From JAXDLK01 sp034666665 (GTDB lineage Bacteria > Desulfobacterota > Binatia > JACPRU01): a stretch of DNA of 5,703 bases. The notes beneath the pieces were generated by a model. That model did not search any database. It worked only from the letters and a program-made list of their open reading frames with translations, and had not been told where the DNA came from. The position numbers were made by a program, and so were the translations under genes. This document shows, in pieces, positions 1 to 5,272 of the stretch (the first letter of the stretch is position 1; each line of letters begins with the position of its first letter). The stretch spans positions 1 to 5,703 of the forward strand of contig JAXDLK010000037.1 in NCBI GenBank assembly GCA_034666665.1, given 5' to 3'.

Positions 1-155
1 GCGTGGAGCTCGTCGGTCCCGTGACGCCGTACGATACGGCATTCGGAGTTCGCCCGCAAGGTGTGGAAGCGGAGTTCCTCTGCTTCAAGGATCCCGACGG
101 AACGATCCTCGAGTACGCGCAGTTCGCCGGTGATGCGAGCGACGTGTTGAAGTGA
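1..155 (+). CDS. VOC-family (glyoxalase/bleomycin-resistance fold) protein, C-terminal part
   Basis: This is the 3' end of a gene that enters from the left edge. The first complete codon is at position 3 and the TGA stop is at 153-155, leaving 50 residues. The segment EFLCFKDPDGTILEYAQF has the typical ending of a vicinal-oxygen-chelate domain: a beta strand, a DPDG turn, then a strand whose Glu (in ILEY) is normally the last metal ligand of the fold. VOC proteins include glyoxalase I, extradiol dioxygenases, epimerases and antibiotic-binding proteins. The substrate cannot be deduced because the N-terminal metal ligands lie outside the window. The short tail after the last strand suggests a small single-domain or two-module protein. 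Its stop codon lies 6 bp from the stop of the convergent SnoaL-like gene. The family assignment is fairly sure and the function is unknown. Confidence 0.75.
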   Translation, partial: VELVGPVTPYDTAFGVRPQGVEAEFLCFKDPDGTILEYAQFAGDASDVLK

Positions 156-161
156 CCGGGA

Positions 162-656
162 TCAGGGCGCGCCTTCGGCGTCCAGATCCGGCAACGTCGG
201 GAAGAGGCGCACGCCGTTCACGAGGAAGTCGCCTTCGACGTAGGGGCAGAGCGCCTTCCGGTCGCGGATCCGCCAACCCTCGGGCCGCCGGACGAGCTCG
301 TCGTGATAGACCGCGGCGATCACCCACTGGTTGTGGCTACCGTCGTTGCGGATCTGCAGGTGAACGGCGTGAACGGGCGTGCTCGCGCGCGCGCTGTCGC
401 CGTCGATCGACACGACATGGGGCGACACGAGGTGCTGCGTCCAGTAGCAGCGGTCGTGGAAGTATTTGAACTGCGCGAGCCCCTTCGGCATCGAGAAATC
501 GATCCTCGTGCCGCGGAGGCGGTAGAGGATGCTGGCGTCGTCGTCGAATACCTTCGGCAGGAGCTCGTCGTGGAGCTTCTCGTCGAAGGCTCTCGCCACC
601 TGCTGGATCACGTGGACGATCGCGAGGTGGTCTTCCAATCGGTGGACGTCGGTCAT
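162..656 (-). CDS. SnoaL-like / NTF2-fold family protein
   Basis: The product is 164 residues, the usual size for a single SnoaL-like domain (NTF2 superfamily, SnoaL_4 type). Family hallmarks visible are an N-terminal helix with the LAIVHVIQQVARAFDEKLHD pattern, an acidic FDDDASI segment, a central WTQHLVSPHVVSIDGDSARA strand pair (about residues 72-91), and the ending DELVRRPEGWRIRDRK (about 119-134). Members include polyketide cyclases, dehydratases, dehydrochlorinases and ring-hydroxylating dioxygenase beta subunits; many are uncharacterised. Asp25 and His75 sit roughly where LinA/scytalone-dehydratase-type enzymes have a His-Asp dyad; this is inference by eye. No signal peptide is seen, so it is probably cytosolic. 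The reading frame is open to an ATG at 734, but the ATG at 656 is preferred: it has a good ribosome binding site and the family homology begins there. No dioxygenase alpha subunit or polyketide synthase gene is nearby, so the substrate is unknown. Confidence 0.8.
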   Translation of the reverse strand: MTDVHRLEDHLAIVHVIQQVARAFDEKLHDELLPKVFDDDASILYRLRGTRIDFSMPKGLAQFKYFHDRCYWTQHLVSPHVVSIDGDSARASTPVHAVHLQIRNDGSHNQWVIAAVYHDELVRRPEGWRIRDRKALCPYVEGDFLVNGVRLFPTLPDLDAEGAP

Positions 657-660
657 GTGG

Positions 661-668
661 CTCTCCTC
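661..668 (-). promoter_or_regulatory. Ribosome binding site of the SnoaL-like gene
   Basis: On the minus strand the sequence GAGGAGAG lies just upstream of the ATG at 654-656. The AGGAG core (663-667) is 6 nt from the start codon. This is the strongest Shine-Dalgarno match near any minus-strand start in the window, and it decides the start at 656 over the in-frame ATG at 734. Confidence 0.65.
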
Positions 669-844
669 GAGAGTTTTCCCATCGATTCCCTTCTCGACCT
701 TTCGGGAAATCCTACCCGCCCCTTCCTCCGCCATGCGGATATCGAGAGCAAGAGCGGCACGCCCTGCGACGGCCGGCCTCGAATGGTCCTCGGCCTCTGA
801 GCGGTCCCTAGTACGAGCCGTTCACACTCCGAGGACTTCCGAGC

Positions 845-1993
845 TCAGCTTTGCGCGAGAAGATCCCGGACGATCGCCGTCAGCTTTTCGTGCTCCAGCA
901 GGAACGAGTCGTGGCCGTAGCCGGATTCGATCGCGTGGTACTCCGCCGGAACGCCGGCCGACGTCAGCGCGGCGACGAGCTCTTCCGACTGATACGGCGG
1001 ATACAGCCAGTCCGCGCTGAACGAGCAGACGAGGGCCCTGTCGCAGCGCATCCGCCGGAAGGATTCGGCGAGCGTGTCATACCCTTCGGCCGCATCGTAG
1101 AGGTCGATCGCGCGGACCAGATGCACGTAGCTGTTCGCGTCGAAGCGCTCGACGAACTTCCGACCCTGGTGCTCGAGGTAGCGCTCGATCTCGAAGAGCG
1201 TCCGCAGGTCACCCTCCGGAGCGCGCCGCCTGCCGAACTTCTGCCAGAGCCAGCCGTCGCTCAGGTAGGTAACGTGGCCAAGCATGCGCGCGATCGCGAG
1301 TCCCCGTCTGGGCGGATCCTGGCCGTAGTAGTCGCCGCCACGCCAGTTCGGGTCGGCGAAGATCGCCTCGATGCCGACCTTGTGGATGGCGATCGACTGC
1401 GGCGTCGCGCGCGCCGCCGTGGCGACCAGTGCGATCGAATCCACCATCTCCGGATGGAGGACCGCCCATTCGATCGCCTGCATGCCGCCCATGGAGCCGC
1501 CGCAGACGCAGCGGATCCGGCGGACGCCGAGCCGCTCGAGGAGCGCCCGCTGCACGCGGACCATGTCGCGAATGCCGATCCGCGGGAAGCTCGCACCGTA
1601 TGGCCGGCCGGTCGCCGGATTCGTCGACGAGGGGCCGGTGGTGCCGTAGCAGCTCCCGAGGATGTTCGCGCAGATGACGAAGTAGCGATCGGTGTCGAAC
1701 GCGCGGCCACGGCCGATCATCGCGTCCCACCATCCGAGCGATGACTCTCGGTTCCGGTGACGGCCGGCTGCGTGCGCGCTCGCCGTCAGTGCATGCTCGA
1801 TCAGGATCGCGTTCTCGCCGCGGTCGTCGAGCTCGCCGTAGGTCTCGTACGCCACGGTGACGGGACCGAGCCTTCCACCACCGTCCAGCACCAGCGTCTC
1901 GGGTAGGGTGATGGACTCCGTCGCCACGATGCCGACGGAGCCCTCTTCCACGACCACCACCGGAGATTCGCCGGGTGCGTCGTCGGTCCTCAT
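845..1993 (-). CDS. metX: Homoserine O-acetyltransferase (MetX, alpha/beta hydrolase)
   Basis: The product is 382 residues, a normal MetX length. The enzyme transfers an acyl group from acyl-CoA to the hydroxyl of L-homoserine, the first committed step of methionine synthesis, in the cytosol. Signatures seen: VAYETYGELD (about 47-56); the GWWDAMIGRGRAFDTDRYF stretch (about 87-105); GTTGPSSTNPATGRPYG (about 117-133); the nucleophile elbow CGGSMGGMQAIEWA with Ser167; Asp328 in FSADWLYPP; and His361 in ESGYGHDSF. Ser-Asp-His is the family catalytic triad. Acetyl rather than succinyl specificity is inferred from the nearby metY, since some MetX-type proteins use succinyl-CoA. The ATG at 1993 gives about 19 residues before the conserved SVGIV start region. 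No Shine-Dalgarno is visible, because the 22 nt just upstream form one arm of a long inverted repeat ending 4 nt before the ATG. The gene is not adjacent to metY but lies on the same strand. Confidence 0.93.
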   Translation of the reverse strand: MRTDDAPGESPVVVVEEGSVGIVATESITLPETLVLDGGGRLGPVTVAYETYGELDDRGENAILIEHALTASAHAAGRHRNRESSLGWWDAMIGRGRAFDTDRYFVICANILGSCYGTTGPSSTNPATGRPYGASFPRIGIRDMVRVQRALLERLGVRRIRCVCGGSMGGMQAIEWAVLHPEMVDSIALVATAARATPQSIAIHKVGIEAIFADPNWRGGDYYGQDPPRRGLAIARMLGHVTYLSDGWLWQKFGRRRAPEGDLRTLFEIERYLEHQGRKFVERFDANSYVHLVRAIDLYDAAEGYDTLAESFRRMRCDRALVCSFSADWLYPPYQSEELVAALTSAGVPAEYHAIESGYGHDSFLLEHEKLTAIVRDLLAQS

Positions 1994-1997
1994 TGGT

Positions 1998-2088
1998 GGG
2001 GACGTTGCTGCGTAAACGGAAGGATGGAGGAACGCCTGGTGAGTAGCACGTCACGCGCCGATCATTCCGTTTAGGCAGCAACGTCCCC
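1998..2088. repeat. 91-bp long imperfect inverted repeat (possible REP/MITE-like element or metX leader hairpin)
   Basis: Two arms of 28 bp, 1998-2025 and 2061-2088, are reverse complements at 26 of 28 positions. The mismatches are 2012/2074 and 2022/2064. The outer 14 bp (GGGGACGTTGCTGC at 1998-2011, complement at 2075-2088) pair perfectly. The 35-bp centre (2026-2060) shows no strong structure apart from a weak 4-bp stem (GTGA 2039-2042 with TCAC 2051-2054). Complementarity stops sharply at both outer edges (1997/2089). There is no T-run after either arm, so an intrinsic terminator is unlikely. The size, sharp ends and long arms resemble small non-autonomous palindromic elements mobilised in trans (REP or MITE type). 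Transcribed from the minus strand, it would instead be a strong hairpin immediately before the metX start codon. The pairing is directly seen; the identity is inference. Confidence 0.8.
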
Positions 2089-2098
2089 TGTGTCCACT

Positions 2099-2113
2099 CG
2101 GCTCCTCGAGCCG
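2099..2113. repeat. Short perfect hairpin in the metX / secreted-gene intergenic region
   Basis: CGGCTC (2099-2104) and GAGCCG (2108-2113) are perfect reverse complements around a 3-nt CTC loop. It lies 10 bp beyond the long inverted repeat. There is no T-tract on either side. It could be part of the metX leader RNA on the minus strand, a protein-binding site, or chance in GC-rich DNA. Confidence 0.35.
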
Positions 2114-2189
2114 CGAGGCGTTTCTCCTCCGACGGAACCGATCGTTGCAGAGTTCACACGGGTGCGGGTCGAACTGCGCGATTCTCCAC

Positions 2190-2216
2190 GTGCATCGCAT
2201 GGCATGCGCGATGCAC
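2190..2216. repeat. Perfect 9-bp palindrome with 9-bp spacer upstream of the secreted-protein pair
   Basis: GTGCATCGC (2190-2198) and GCGATGCAC (2208-2216) are exact reverse complements separated by 9 bp. The right arm ends 12 bp before the chosen ATG at 2229. Half-sites of 9 bp with centres 18 bp apart suit a dimeric regulator on one face of the helix, while in mRNA the same bases would form a hairpin directly 5' of the ribosome binding region. In-frame ATGs at 2199 and 2211 fall inside the palindrome. If translation began there or further upstream, the palindrome would be coding, which weakens the regulatory reading. Confidence 0.45.
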
Positions 2217-2228
2217 CTGTCGCGAGGC

Positions 2229-3233
2229 ATGACTCGCTCGTTCCTCCGCGCCGGATTCGTCTGCGGGATGCTGCTGGCGGCGCTCGCCACCAGGGCGATG
2301 GCCGCGCAAGCGAGACCGCCCACCAGCACCAGCTGGTACGTGTACGTGACGAGCAACGAGGCGAATGCCACGCTCTACGATTGGGCGTACGACGCCGGCT
2401 ACCGCGCCGGACGGCGACACCTGTCGCTCGCCGGCACGCAGAACGACACCGTCGTCCTCGACTTCGGCCAGCCGTGGGCGAGCGGGACGTCCCGCGGCAC
2501 GTGGAGCTTCAACGCGACGTACGGCCGGTTCGTCACCACCGGCGCGATCGCCGAAGCGGTCAAGCAATTCGCCTCGGGCTACTACCGCGGCGTCGGCGGC
2601 GACGTGCAGTCGCGCCTGCGGATCGCCGTCGGAACCAACAACTACGGGCGCTACGCGGATTCCGCACACGGGCGCGCCTGGGCAGAGCTCGTCGCGACGA
2701 TCGGTTCGTGGCTTTCGGCGAACCCGCCGGGAAAGCAGGTTGCGGTTCGCGGCGCGAGCGACATCGAGATCGGCTACTCGACGGCCGAGAGGGCATCGGC
2801 CTGGGTGAACGGGTACGCGAGTGCGTGGCAGTCGCCGTACCTCCTCTACCACTACGGAGATGCGGCGGGGTGTCCGCAGAGGGGCACCACGCGAACGCCG
2901 GCAGCATGCAACGGCGGCTGGCATCAGGACGACGTCGTCTACGTCTCCTGGCGCGCGTCGCCTTGCTACCCGCTGCCGGAGATCTACTCGAACGCCGGAG
3001 GCAACGCGCGCCAGTGGCAGCAGCTCTCGCTCCATTCCTACCTCGCCTACGGCCGGCCCATGTCGATCCTCGGGCCGCTGTCACAGAGCCGCGCGTGTGC
3101 TCAGCGAGGCGGGTGCGCCGGGACGAGCAACACTCCGGCCGAAGCCTGGTCACAGCTGTGGAGCGAGCTGAACGCGGATGGCCGCACGGCTCGGAACCTG
3201 TCGGTCTCCACCGACATCGAGTGGCGGAAGTAG
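2229..3233 (+). CDS. Secreted protein of unknown function, possible glycosidase-like beta/alpha barrel
   Basis: The product is 334 residues. I do not recognise a named family. Residues 1-26 form a signal peptide: positive start MTRSFLR, hydrophobic core GFVCGMLLAALA, and AMA or AQA cleavage sites near 25-28. The mature part is rich in Trp, Tyr and Asn. Strand-like segments recur between helices: VVLDFG (75-80), RLRIAVGTNNYG (129-140), QVAVRGASDIEIGY (170-183), YLLYHYGDA (204-212), DVVYVSWRASP (235-245) and MSILGPL (278-284). This is compatible with a TIM-barrel carbohydrate-active enzyme, with Asp178, Glu180 and Glu251 as possible acidic residues; that is inference from pattern only. Five cysteines (215, 227, 246, 290, 296) could form disulfides after export. 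The frame is open to a TTG at 2145 with other ATGs at 2199 and 2211. The ATG at 2229 was chosen because the signal peptide begins there, although its GCGAGG ribosome site is very close. The next gene follows after 9 bp. Confidence 0.75.
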   Translation: MTRSFLRAGFVCGMLLAALATRAMAAQARPPTSTSWYVYVTSNEANATLYDWAYDAGYRAGRRHLSLAGTQNDTVVLDFGQPWASGTSRGTWSFNATYGRFVTTGAIAEAVKQFASGYYRGVGGDVQSRLRIAVGTNNYGRYADSAHGRAWAELVATIGSWLSANPPGKQVAVRGASDIEIGYSTAERASAWVNGYASAWQSPYLLYHYGDAAGCPQRGTTRTPAACNGGWHQDDVVYVSWRASPCYPLPEIYSNAGGNARQWQQLSLHSYLAYGRPMSILGPLSQSRACAQRGGCAGTSNTPAEAWSQLWSELNADGRTARNLSVSTDIEWRK

Positions 3234-3238
3234 GGAGG
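3234..3238 (+). promoter_or_regulatory. Ribosome binding site between the two secreted-protein genes
   Basis: GGAGG directly follows the TAG stop of the upstream gene and lies 4 nt before the ATG at 3243. With the 9-bp intergenic gap it supports co-transcription of the two exported proteins and fixes the downstream start. Confidence 0.65.
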
Positions 3239-3242
3239 CGAC

Positions 3243-3947
3243 ATGCTCGCGTATACGCGACGGGTGATTCTCCTGGCCGCGGTGCTGGTCGCGGCGATCG
3301 CCGCGCCGGGACCGGCCGATGACGCGGGCCCGAGCCCCGAGATCGAAGCACTCCGAGAGCTCGGAACGAGCGCGTCGCTCGACCCGGCCATGCGGGAGAA
3401 GGTCCGCGCGCTCCGAGGGCTCGAGGAGGAGGACGAGCGCATGACCGCTGCCGGAGAGATGTCCGACGAGGAGCGCCGACAGATCGTACGCGAAAAGCGC
3501 CGCGGACACCGAGCGCGGCTCCGGGCCACGCCTTCGCACCGCCCGCGGCGTCGGGCGACGCCGTCGTTCGAGGGGATCTTCGCGAGAGACGAGGTTCCGG
3601 CACCCTTCCGCTCGAGCGAATTCCGCGTGACGAATTTCTGGGGCGGCACCGTCGACCGCACGCGCGTCGGCGTCTACGCCGGCTATCGCCCGGAGGATCC
3701 GTCCCGCGGAGTGCTCGTCGTCTTCGACGATCCCTCGGATGTCGAGGGCCGCTCCTACGAGATGCCGAGCGGCGCCGGTCCCGCGGTCATCCTGTCGGAA
3801 GGAGACGGGGAGCTCGGCGTCGGGTCCGTCGCCGGAGAGTTCGAGGTGCTCGAGCAGCGGAGCGACGGCACGAGTCCGCCGCGTATCGTCCGCACGTCCG
3901 GCCTCGCACGCTACCGCTTCGACCTTCGCGAGCGGGTCTATCGCTGA
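3243..3947 (+). CDS. Exported protein of unknown function with charged helical and C-terminal beta-rich regions
   Basis: The product is 234 residues and belongs to no family I recognise. Residues 1 to about 25 look like a signal peptide (MLAYTRR, then ILLAAVLVAAIA, with cleavage plausible after GPA at 25). There is no lipobox cysteine, and no cysteine anywhere in the protein. Residues about 31-90 are strongly charged and probably helical (EIEALREL, REKVRALRGLEEEDERM, DEERRQIVREKRR). Residues about 83-105 are very Arg-rich (HRARLR, HRPRRR) and look like a basic linker. From about 126 to the end is a compact, strand-rich domain: FRVTNFWGGTVDRTRVGVYA, GVLVVFDDP, PAVILSEGDGELGVGSVAG, FEVLEQ and RYRFDLRERVYR. 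The domain could be a small beta sandwich or barrel acting outside the cytoplasm. Tight coupling to the preceding gene suggests the two products act together. The stop lies 7 bp from the stop of convergent metY. Confidence 0.75.
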   Translation: MLAYTRRVILLAAVLVAAIAAPGPADDAGPSPEIEALRELGTSASLDPAMREKVRALRGLEEEDERMTAAGEMSDEERRQIVREKRRGHRARLRATPSHRPRRRATPSFEGIFARDEVPAPFRSSEFRVTNFWGGTVDRTRVGVYAGYRPEDPSRGVLVVFDDPSDVEGRSYEMPSGAGPAVILSEGDGELGVGSVAGEFEVLEQRSDGTSPPRIVRTSGLARYRFDLRERVYR

Positions 3948-3954
3948 CCGGCCG

Positions 3955-5247
3955 TCAGGCTTCGCGCTGCGATCTCTCCAGCGCCTGCCCGACGTCCCAG
4001 AGAATGTCGTCGAGGGTTTCGAGCCCGACGGAGATCCGGACCATGTCCGGAGTCACGCCGGCAGCGATCTGCTCCTCTTCGGAAAGCTGTCGGTGGGTGG
4101 TCGAGGCCGGGTGGATGACCAGCGTCTTCGCGTCGCCGACGTTCGCGAGGTGGCTCGAGATCTGCAAGCTCTCGATGAAGCGCACGCCGGCGTCCCGTCC
4201 GCCGCGAATGCCGAACGTGAAGATCGCCCCCGCGCCCTTTGGCAGGTAACGCCGCGCGAGCTCGCGATCGGGGCTGTCGGGCAGATCGGGATAGCTGACC
4301 CAGAGGACGGCGGGGTGCTGCTTCAGGAACTCCGCGACGGCGAGAGCGTTCGCGCAGTGCCTCTCCATCCGGAGCGGCAGCGTCTCGAGACCCTGCAGGA
4401 AGAGGAACGCGTTGAAAGGGCTGAGCGCCGGGCCGAACGTGCGCAGCGTCTCGACCCGCGCCTTCATGATGTAGCCGAAGTCGCCGAACGTCTCGTAGAA
4501 GCGGATGCCGTGGTACCCCTTCGAGGGCTCGAGCATCGCCGGGAAGCGGCCGCTGTCCCACGGGAACTTTCCGGACTCGACGATCACGCCGCCGATCGAG
4601 GTCCCGTGCCCGCAGATGAACTTCGTCGCGGAGTGAACGACGATGTCCGCGCCGTGCTCGAACGGGCGGCAGAGGTACGGCGAAGCGAACGTGTTGTCGA
4701 CGATCAGCGGCAGCCCCGCCTCGTGCGCGACCGCCGCGACGCGCTCGATGTCGAGTACGTTCGCGCGCGGATTGCCGATGGTCTCGGCGAAGACCGCCTT
4801 GGTCTTGCTCGTGATCGCCTTGCGGAAGTTCTCCGGATCCTCGGGATCGACGAAACGAGTGTCGATGCCGAGCCGGCGGAAGCTCACGTCGAACTGCGAG
4901 TACGTGCCGCCGTAGAGCGTGCTCGCGGACACCAGCTCGTCACCCGCCTCGAGGATCGTCAGGATCGCCACGGCCTGCGCCGCCATGCCCGAGGCCAGCG
5001 CCAGAGCTCCACGTCCGCCCTCGAGCGCCGCCATCCGCTCCTCGAAGGCGGCGTTCGTCGGGTTCATGATGCGCGTGTAGATGTTGCCGAACGTCTGCAG
5101 GTTGAAGAGGCTCGCGGCGTGGTCGGCGCTGTCGAAGACGTACGCCGACGACTGGTAGATCGGCACCGCGCGCGCCCCCGTCGTCGGGTCCGGCTGATGG
5201 CCCGCGTGCAGGCACAGGGTCTCGAAGCCGAACTTGCGGTCGGACAT
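3955..5247 (-). CDS. metY: O-acetylhomoserine sulfhydrylase (aminocarboxypropyltransferase), PLP-dependent
   Basis: The product is 430 residues, full length for MetY. It replaces the acetyl group of O-acetyl-L-homoserine with sulfide to form homocysteine (or with methanethiol to form methionine), using pyridoxal phosphate in the cytosol. It belongs to the Cys/Met-metabolism PLP family (fold type I). Visible signatures: N-terminal FETLCLHAGHQPDPTTGARA (8-27); VPIYQSSAYVF (28-38); YTRIMNPTNAAFEERMAALE (57-76); ASGMAA (85-90) for PLP phosphate binding; the cofactor-stacking tyrosine region TLYGGTY (110-116); DNTFASPYL (184-192); the Schiff-base Lys209 in HSATKFICGHG; HPASTTHRQL (379-388); and RISVGLE (404-410) with the carboxylate-binding Arg. 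The acetylhomoserine activity, rather than cystathionine gamma-synthase, is favoured by the roughly 430-residue length and the THRQL and GYHGIRF regions. The ATG at 5247 begins at the conserved N-terminus; its ribosome site is weak (GAAG). It is probably in an operon with the CoA-binding gene 25 bp upstream. Confidence 0.95.
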   Translation of the reverse strand: MSDRKFGFETLCLHAGHQPDPTTGARAVPIYQSSAYVFDSADHAASLFNLQTFGNIYTRIMNPTNAAFEERMAALEGGRGALALASGMAAQAVAILTILEAGDELVSASTLYGGTYSQFDVSFRRLGIDTRFVDPEDPENFRKAITSKTKAVFAETIGNPRANVLDIERVAAVAHEAGLPLIVDNTFASPYLCRPFEHGADIVVHSATKFICGHGTSIGGVIVESGKFPWDSGRFPAMLEPSKGYHGIRFYETFGDFGYIMKARVETLRTFGPALSPFNAFLFLQGLETLPLRMERHCANALAVAEFLKQHPAVLWVSYPDLPDSPDRELARRYLPKGAGAIFTFGIRGGRDAGVRFIESLQISSHLANVGDAKTLVIHPASTTHRQLSEEEQIAAGVTPDMVRISVGLETLDDILWDVGQALERSQREA

Positions 5248-5272
5248 CGTCTTCAGTGCGGAGCGGCCGCGC

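Noticed and set aside
657..734. N-terminal extension of the SnoaL-like protein starting at the ATG at 734
   Set aside because: The 26 extra residues are not family-like, and a strong Shine-Dalgarno directly precedes the ATG at 656.
786..836. 8-bp inverted repeat (GTCCTCGG 786-793 with CCGAGGAC 829-836) downstream of metX as a terminator
   Set aside because: The spacer is 35 bp, the stem is only 8 bp and there is no T-run. It is too weak to separate from chance in GC-rich sequence.
851..1744. 297-codon open frame antisense to metX
   Set aside because: The opposite strand encodes MetX with its full catalytic triad. This frame shows no family motif.
1998..2088. Intrinsic transcription terminator
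   Set aside because: Neither arm is followed by a T-run, the loop is 35 bp, and both flanking genes diverge from this region, so a terminator has no gene to end here.
1994..2160. SAM-I, SAM-II or SAH riboswitch upstream of metX
   Set aside because: Read on the minus strand, I could not find the conserved cores of these classes, only the long inverted repeat and a short hairpin. An Infernal scan would be decisive.
2090..3322. 410-codon open frame on the + strand overlapping the secreted-protein gene in another frame
   Set aside because: Its product is extremely Arg-rich with no domain pattern, while the overlapping frame at 2229-3233 has a signal peptide, balanced composition and a ribosome-site-linked downstream gene. 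Long empty frames are expected in GC-rich DNA.
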